DNA of 64,000 nucleotides, taken from the NCBI GenBank assembly GCA_963797475.1, contig CAWCPR010000003.1, positions 1,054,001-1,118,000 of the forward strand, given 5' to 3'. The DNA comes from CAWCPR01 sp963797475. GTDB lineage: Bacteria > Chloroflexota > Anaerolineae > Anaerolineales > UBA4823. A program made the translations under genes and the position numbers. Of the stretch, positions 59,192 to 64,000 are shown one piece after another. Position 1 is the stretch's first letter. Every line of letters begins with the position of its first letter. The notes under the pieces are model-generated. The model saw only the letters and a list, made by a program, of their open reading frames with translations, made no database searches and was not told where the DNA came from.

Positions 59192-59220
59192 ATGATACCA
59201 CGCTGGAAAGAGATCGTCAA
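59192..59220 (-). promoter_or_regulatory. Promoter of the hrcA-grpE-dnaK-dnaJ operon
   Basis: On the minus strand TTGACG (59220-59215), 17 bases, TATCAT (59197-59192). Transcription would begin near 59185, so CIRCE covers about +7 to +34, the classical repressor position. Confidence 0.8.
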
Positions 59221-59315
59221 GAAAACGGGTTCTGTAGCTGTCGATTCTGATAAAGAGTTAATTCTTTGAGGAACTCCAAAAAAAGATCAATCGCCTCCCG
59301 ATTCTTCGTCCCAGA

Positions 59316-60050
59316 CTACGCCCGGCTGTATTCTTTTAACAGCCCGAGCGCCTGGCTGATATCCAATGGATAGGGCGCTTCGAAAGACATTTTTTCAGAG
59401 GAGAGAGGGTGTGTGAAATTAAGTGCCATGGCATGCAGAGCGGGGCGGGAAAGAATGGTTAGCCCGCTCACATCGCCTACTGGATCTCCGGGATTGGCTG
59501 GTGAAAGGGATAAACTCTCACCGCCGCCATACAGAGCGTCAGCAGCAATCGGGAAACCTGCCGCGGCCAGGTGGGCGCGAATCTGGTGAGTGCGTCCGGT
59601 TTGGGGGATCGCCTCGACCAGGGAACAGCCAGAAAATCGCTCAAGGATGCGAAAACCCGTGGCGGCAGGTTTACCCCGCCGGGCATCCACTACCGTGCGG
59701 TGCTTGCGGTCGCCGTTTGGGCGCAGAGGCAAGTGGATTGTCTTCTCCTGCCAATCTGGCCGGCCAATCACCAGGGCATGATAGATCTTCTGAACCTGGC
59801 GCTGGTCGAACTGGATATTTAAAGCCCGGTGAGCCTGAGCGCTGCGCGCCAGGACAATCACGCCGCTCGTGATCCGGTCCAGGCGATGCACGATCCACAA
59901 CGGGCCAAAAACAGGGACCAGTATCCCTTTCAAGTAGGGGGCGTCCGGGTTGTAACCATCCGGCAGAGTCGCCAGGCCGGCCGGCTTATTGACCACCAAG
60001 AGCGCATCGTCGGACCATAAAACCAACCCGGGAATATCGTCTGCGTTCAC
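59316..60050 (-). CDS. RluA-family pseudouridine synthase
   Basis: 244 residues. Motif I VVNKPAGLATLP, motif II with the catalytic Asp WIVHRLDRITSGVIVLAR, motif III VEAIPQTGRTHQIRAHLAAA and PIAADALYGG. No S4 domain. Members modify rRNA or tRNA uridines; which site cannot be told. It ends the trmD - MFS - galE operon, 32 bases after galE. Confidence 0.9.
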   Translation of the reverse strand: MNADDIPGLVLWSDDALLVVNKPAGLATLPDGYNPDAPYLKGILVPVFGPLWIVHRLDRITSGVIVLARSAQAHRALNIQFDQRQVQKIYHALVIGRPDWQEKTIHLPLRPNGDRKHRTVVDARRGKPAATGFRILERFSGCSLVEAIPQTGRTHQIRAHLAAAGFPIAADALYGGGESLSLSPANPGDPVGDVSGLTILSRPALHAMALNFTHPLSSEKMSFEAPYPLDISQALGLLKEYSRA

Positions 60051-60082
60051 TTCGCTCCGCCCGGCGTCACCGGCATGGCTGT

Positions 60083-61096
60083 TTAAGAAGCATAACCGTC
60101 AGGGTTTTGTGACTGCCAACGCCAGACATCCGCACACATCTCTGCCATACTACGGCGGGCCGTCCAGCCCAACTCCATTCGAGCTTTGCCTGGATCGGCA
60201 TAGCTAACAGCCACATCGCCTGGACGGCGCTCCACAACACGGTACGGGATCGAACAGCCACAGGCTTTCTCGAACGCGGCGACTACTTCAAACACACTGT
60301 AGCCGCGCCCCGTACCCAGGTTGTATGTCACCACCCCCGGGTTTTCAGAAAGCTTCTTCAGGGCCTGGATATGTCCGGCCGCCAGGTCAACTACGTGCAG
60401 ATAGTCGCGCACCCCGCTGCCATCCGGAGTAGGGTAATCGTCCCCAAAAACCCGCAGCTCCGGCAGGCGGCCGACTGCCACCTGGGCGATGAAAGGGATC
60501 AGGTTGTTGGGGATCCCCGCCGGGTCCTCTCCAATCCGCCCGCTCGGATGCGCGCCCACCGGGTTGAAATAACGCAGGATCGCGACATTCCAGGCCGGTT
60601 GGGCCTGATGGGCGTCTCGCAGGATCTCTTCGATCATCCATTTTGTCCGGCCATATGGATTAGTAGGGCCGAGCGGGAAATCCTCCGTGATCGGCATACG
60701 GCTCGGGTCGCCATAAACCGTGGCGGAGGAGCTGAACACCAAATTCCAGACTTCATGGGCCCGCATCACCTCGCACAGGTTGAGCGTACCGGTGATATTG
60801 TTATGATAATAACGGAGCGGGATCGTCACGGACTCCCCGACCGATTTGAGCCCGGCGAAATGGATTACGGCGTCGATGGAATGCCGCTCAAAAATTGCGC
60901 TCAGCCCTTCCATATCTAGCAGATCGACCGGGTAAAATGCCAGCGGTCGGCCGCTGAGCTCCTGAACCCTTCTCAGCGACTCTTCGCTGCTGTTCGAGAG
61001 ATTATCTGCGACCACGACCTCGTAACCTGCCTGAAGCAGCTCCAGGCAAGTATGGCTGCCGATATACCCCGCCCCGCCGCTAACAAATATGGCCAT
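60083..61096 (-). CDS. galE: UDP-glucose 4-epimerase
   Basis: 337 residues. NAD-binding IFVSGGAGYIGSHTCLELLQ, FAGLKSVGESV, catalytic Ser/Thr in FSSSATVYGDP and the Tyr-x-x-x-Lys NPYGRTKWMIEEIL, DYLHVVDLAAGHIQAL. Interconverts UDP-glucose and UDP-galactose for polysaccharide or galactose use. Start codon follows the MFS stop with no gap, so translation is coupled. Confidence 0.93.
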   Translation of the reverse strand: MAIFVSGGAGYIGSHTCLELLQAGYEVVVADNLSNSSEESLRRVQELSGRPLAFYPVDLLDMEGLSAIFERHSIDAVIHFAGLKSVGESVTIPLRYYHNNITGTLNLCEVMRAHEVWNLVFSSSATVYGDPSRMPITEDFPLGPTNPYGRTKWMIEEILRDAHQAQPAWNVAILRYFNPVGAHPSGRIGEDPAGIPNNLIPFIAQVAVGRLPELRVFGDDYPTPDGSGVRDYLHVVDLAAGHIQALKKLSENPGVVTYNLGTGRGYSVFEVVAAFEKACGCSIPYRVVERRPGDVAVSYADPGKARMELGWTARRSMAEMCADVWRWQSQNPDGYAS

Positions 61097-62341
61097 TTAC
61101 ACTGGCTCCAGCTCAGCGGCGGCAGTCGCCGTGCTGACTTTCAGCTCTTTCACCCGCGTCATCAGCAAACCAGCTAAAATCATAAAGGCTGCGGCAAAAA
61201 TAAACATAATGCGGTAGTTTCCCCCGGTCAGGTCGATTAAGATCCCCACCACTTGCGGCCCAGCGACTGCGGCGATGTTGGAGGCCAGGTAATAAAGCCC
61301 GGTGAAGGCCCCAATGCGTGCATCCCCGCCGACGTCGTATACCATTGGCAGGGAATTGACGTTGATTAGCGCCCAGAAAAATCCGGCCGGGATCAAGAAA
61401 CTGATCAACATCAATTGGCTGCTGATCGCCAGCCCATACAGGAAAAGCAGGCTCAAGCCGGCAATCCCGACCAGGATGATGCGCTTACGACCGTAGCGAG
61501 TAGCAATCATCCCGCTCGGCAAGGCAAAAATCACGAACATCAAAGCCAGTCCGGAGGTCAAGATCGCCATGCGGCCTTCGTTTATCCCAAGGCTGAATTT
61601 ACCAAAAGAGGATAACCAGGTTTCCAGGGCGTTATAGCCCGTGAACCAGCAAAGGATCGCCAACAGGATCAGCAGCCCGGAACGGTCTGACGCTCGCAGC
61701 ACTTCGCCCAGGTTGTGAATAAAACCCTGCGAGGCTGGCTTCTCCTTCTCGATCCCCTGGGCTTCCATGGGCTCGTGAACGAATAGCAGTACCAGGACGA
61801 TTGCTGCCAGCATGACCAGGCTGCCGAAAATAAAGGGGGTGATACGTCCCAACTGGTACAACGCCCCGCCCACCAGGAATGCCAGGATCGAGCCCAGGCC
61901 GCCCATCAGGTTGATAATGCCATTCGCCATGCTGCGCTGCTGCGAAGGGAAGAGGTCGCCTAAAAGCGCCACCGTTGGCGCTCTGAACAACGCCATGCTC
62001 AGATTGGTCAGTAAAATGGCGAACATAATCCCAACAATTGAGCCCATTGCCGGAACCATGACGAAAAACACCGCCGCAAGTGGAGCGCCTACGAGCATCC
62101 AGGGCTTCCGGCGGCCAATACGGGTGCGCGTTTGATCTGAGCGCTCGCCGACCACCGGCTGGACGAACATATTGAGATAATTATCCCAGGTCATGATGAA
62201 GCCAATCAGGGTCGCCGAGAGCCCAAATTTATCCCGCAGAAATACCGGCACAAAATTATTAAAAATAGGCCAGATCAGGCTGATGCCGAAGAAACCGAAC
62301 CCAAGCAAAAATGTTTTGCCGTACGGAAATCGCTCCTTCAT
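61097..62341 (-). CDS. MFS sugar-type transporter (GPH/SLC45-like)
   Basis: 414 residues, twelve predicted helices. The loop after helix 2 reads MTWDNYLNMFVQPVVGERSD, then QTRTRIGRRKPWMLVGAPLA, the pattern of glycoside-pentoside-hexuronide and SLC45-type sugar carriers (Asp and Arg-Arg-Lys). The second half repeats it weakly (MIATRYGRKRIILVG). Substrate likely a sugar or glycoside, consistent with galE next door. Its ATG overlaps the trmD stop by four bases. Confidence 0.88.
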   Translation of the reverse strand: MKERFPYGKTFLLGFGFFGISLIWPIFNNFVPVFLRDKFGLSATLIGFIMTWDNYLNMFVQPVVGERSDQTRTRIGRRKPWMLVGAPLAAVFFVMVPAMGSIVGIMFAILLTNLSMALFRAPTVALLGDLFPSQQRSMANGIINLMGGLGSILAFLVGGALYQLGRITPFIFGSLVMLAAIVLVLLFVHEPMEAQGIEKEKPASQGFIHNLGEVLRASDRSGLLILLAILCWFTGYNALETWLSSFGKFSLGINEGRMAILTSGLALMFVIFALPSGMIATRYGRKRIILVGIAGLSLLFLYGLAISSQLMLISFLIPAGFFWALINVNSLPMVYDVGGDARIGAFTGLYYLASNIAAVAGPQVVGILIDLTGGNYRIMFIFAAAFMILAGLLMTRVKELKVSTATAAAELEPV

Positions 62342-63192
62342 TCGTCGCCTTCCTCAGCTTGAATTTGACCTTCGCCTGCACTCGAATTTTTCATCTCAAT
62401 TTCTGCACTTTCCAGGCCGTCCAGATAAGCAAAGTCGCTGGCAGTGAGCTGAGCTTTTTCCAACATATCCGGGCGTCGCAGGCGAGTGCGCAGCAAAGCT
62501 TGCTCCCGCCGCCAGCGAGCCAGGCGAGCGTGGTCGCCGGAAACTAACACCTGCGGCACCTGCCAGCCACGGAAGGCCGGAGGCCGGGTGTAATGCGGGT
62601 ACTCCAGAAGGCCGGAAGCGTGCGAATCATCCCAAGGACCATCCGGATCTCCCAATACTCCCGGTACCAACCTGGCGACCGCATCGATTATGACCATAGC
62701 CGGCAGCTCACCCCCGGTAAGCACGTAATCCCCAATGGAAATTTCATCTGTAACCAGGTGTTGGCGCACACGCTCATCTACCCCCTCATAGCGTCCGCAT
62801 AGCAGCGCCAGTCGGACCTCCTGCGAGCCTTCCAGGCCTGCCATCCTCTGCTCGCCGGTCGTCCGGCCGCCGGATGCGAGCTCTGTGGCAATTTCCTGGT
62901 TAAACAGGCGCCCTTGAGGGGTCATTAATATCACCGGGCAAGCTGGCGGCGAGCCCAAAACGCTCTCAACTGCGGCGAAGATGGGTTCCACTTTCATCAC
63001 CATGCCGCCCCCGCCGCCATAGGGTTCGTCATCGGTGACATGGTGGCGGTCCGTCGCCCAATCCCGGATGTTGTAAAGGTTTACGGTCACCAGGCCGCGC
63101 TGGCGGGCGCGCTGCAAGATACTGGTCTGCAAATAGGGCTCGAACACTTCCGGGAACAGGGTGAACACCTCAAACCGCAGGAAGGAATTCAT
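62338..63192 (-). CDS. trmD: tRNA (guanine37-N1)-methyltransferase
   Basis: 284 residues with a short acidic C-terminal extension. SPOUT knot features: RFEVFTLFPEVFEPYLQTSI, DEPYGGGGGMVMKVEPIFAA, LLCGRYEGVDERVRQHLVTD, EISIGDYVLTGGELPAMVII and HASGLLEYPHYTRPPAFRGW. Methylates G37 to prevent frameshifting. Usually lies with rimM, rpsP and rplS; those are absent here, so this locus is rearranged relative to the common order. Confidence 0.95.
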   Translation of the reverse strand: MNSFLRFEVFTLFPEVFEPYLQTSILQRARQRGLVTVNLYNIRDWATDRHHVTDDEPYGGGGGMVMKVEPIFAAVESVLGSPPACPVILMTPQGRLFNQEIATELASGGRTTGEQRMAGLEGSQEVRLALLCGRYEGVDERVRQHLVTDEISIGDYVLTGGELPAMVIIDAVARLVPGVLGDPDGPWDDSHASGLLEYPHYTRPPAFRGWQVPQVLVSGDHARLARWRREQALLRTRLRRPDMLEKAQLTASDFAYLDGLESAEIEMKNSSAGEGQIQAEEGDE

Positions 63193-63294
63193 AATTCCAC
63201 CATTCTAGTCTCAAGCCCCGGGATTGGCAAGGAAAATACAAACCCGCAGCGGAGCAGCAGCGACCGGCTTGCCTGCGGCGCGTCTACCGGCATC

Positions 63295-63324
63295 TTGACG
63301 CTATTTCCCCGCCGATGGTATGAT
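63295..63324 (+). promoter_or_regulatory. Promoter of the terminal TPR gene, leaderless arrangement
   Basis: TTGACG (63295-63300), 18 bases, TATGAT (63319-63324), 6 bases, ATG 63331. Transcription should start at or next to the first codon. Confidence 0.65.
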
Positions 63325-63330
63325 CTTTCC

Positions 63331-64000
63331 ATGTATCTTCGTGGGAATAAGATGACGATGACCAAACGCCTGCGCCGGCGCCCCAGTTATTGGCGCATTA
63401 TCCTGCTGCTGGCGCTAATCGGCATCGCTCTATATGTCAACCAGGTGGTTGTACCTGCCACTCCTCCCCTGTTCATCCCTACCGCCACCCCTACAACCAG
63501 CCCGGAGGCTTACATTAACCAGGCCGACGAGCTGTATAAAGCCGGTAAGCTTTCCCAGGCCATTGAGGCCTACCAACTGGCAGTCAGCACCGATCCGACC
63601 AACCCGGCCACATACGTGGCTCTGGCGCGCCTCCAGGTGCTGAACGGCCAATATGACGATGCAATCCTGAACGCTCAGAACGCCCTGTTGAAAAACCCTA
63701 ACAACCCGCTGGCTCACGCCGTACAGGGGTGGGCCCTGGGGTTTAAAGGCAAGTTTGGAGAAGCTGAGCTCGAGATCCAAAAAGCCCTATCCCTGGATGC
63801 CAACAGTGCCCTGACGCACGCCTATTACGCGGAGATATTGATCAACCAGGGGGATTTCAATCTCTTCGACAAAGCTGCCGAAGAATCACGCATCGCCCGC
63901 GACCTGGATAATACCCTGATGGAGGCCCACCGGGCGCGCGGCATTGTGCTCTTGAATACCCAAAATATCACCCAGGCAATCGACGAATTCAAAACCGCCC
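63331..64000 (+). CDS. Membrane-anchored TPR protein (runs off right edge)
   Basis: At least 223 residues, open at the window end. N-terminus basic (KRLRRRPSYW), one membrane helix (RIILLLALIGIALYVNQVVV), a Thr/Pro spacer, then repeated TPRs: EAYINQADELYKAGKLSQAI, ATYVALARLQVLNGQYDDAI, LAHAVQGWALGFKGKFGEAE, LTHAYYAEILINQGDFNLFD, MEAHRARGIVLLNTQNITQA. Faces outward, similar in layout to the C39/TPR protein at 27.7 kb but without its peptidase part. The function and remaining length are unknown. Confidence 0.85.
   Translation, partial: MYLRGNKMTMTKRLRRRPSYWRIILLLALIGIALYVNQVVVPATPPLFIPTATPTTSPEAYINQADELYKAGKLSQAIEAYQLAVSTDPTNPATYVALARLQVLNGQYDDAILNAQNALLKNPNNPLAHAVQGWALGFKGKFGEAELEIQKALSLDANSALTHAYYAEILINQGDFNLFDKAAEESRIARDLDNTLMEAHRARGIVLLNTQNITQAIDEFKTA

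Noticed and set aside
1..64000. tRNA or rRNA genes
   Set aside because: Scanning for T-loop GGTTCGAATCC-type and CCA-end patterns and for rRNA signatures gave nothing convincing.

Overview
The window looks like a chromosomal segment of a member of the Chloroflexota, most likely class Anaerolineae. This is inferred from protein style and gene content: DUF3467, DUF6504 and DUF3054 proteins, TPR proteins with threonine/proline-rich linkers, proteins with TGH...FGYPI repeats, a translin-like protein, and a CrtI/CrtY/CrtB carotenoid cluster. It was not checked by any search. No rRNA, tRNA, CRISPR array, prophage or intact insertion sequence was seen.

Layout. 0-5 kb: the 3' part of pheA, a tiny hydrophobic peptide, a cytochrome P450, a phosphofructokinase and a RibD-like reductase. 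5.2-9.1 kb (minus strand): carotenoid operon crtB - zinc ribbon - crtY - crtI. 9.3-13 kb: a probable PD-(D/E)XK protein, ssb, DUF3467, a translin/TRAX-like protein and a two-piece membrane Cas4-like nuclease, a nucleic-acid-themed group. 13-26.3 kb: NAD kinase, recN, a class A penicillin-binding-protein homologue, a gene remnant, an HtrA-like lipoprotein protease, an ECF sigma/anti-sigma/Nudix operon, a TrmB-like regulator and a VIT1-type metal transporter. Many genes here carry single-base frameshifts. 26-35 kb: miaB, a C39-like/TPR protein, an EamA exporter, and an ABC-2 exporter operon ending in adenine deaminase. 35-40.7 kb: a LOG-family hydrolase, a probable structured RNA, rho, an M23/LysM peptidase and a lysozyme-fold secreted protein. 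40.9-47.8 kb: a receiver/roadblock protein fused to a degenerate IS200-type transposase domain, polA and TPR proteins. 47.8-54 kb: a secreted repeat protein, a HAD phosphatase, DUF6504, PolX, prmA and a double GNAT. 54-59 kb: the hrcA-grpE-dnaK-dnaJ heat-shock operon behind a perfect CIRCE operator. 59-63 kb: trmD - MFS - galE - rluA-type operon. The right edge cuts a TPR protein.

Most noteworthy: (1) the REC-roadblock-dead transposase fusion in front of polA; (2) a penicillin-binding-protein homologue that has lost the catalytic residues of both its enzymatic domains; (3) a strong promoter driving a rod-like RNA, possibly 6S RNA, upstream of rho; (4) repeated leaderless promoter architecture, with a -10 box 6-9 nt before the start codon; (5) a three-copy intergenic repeat family; (6) clustered +1 frameshifts, which probably say more about sequence quality than about biology but need resolving.
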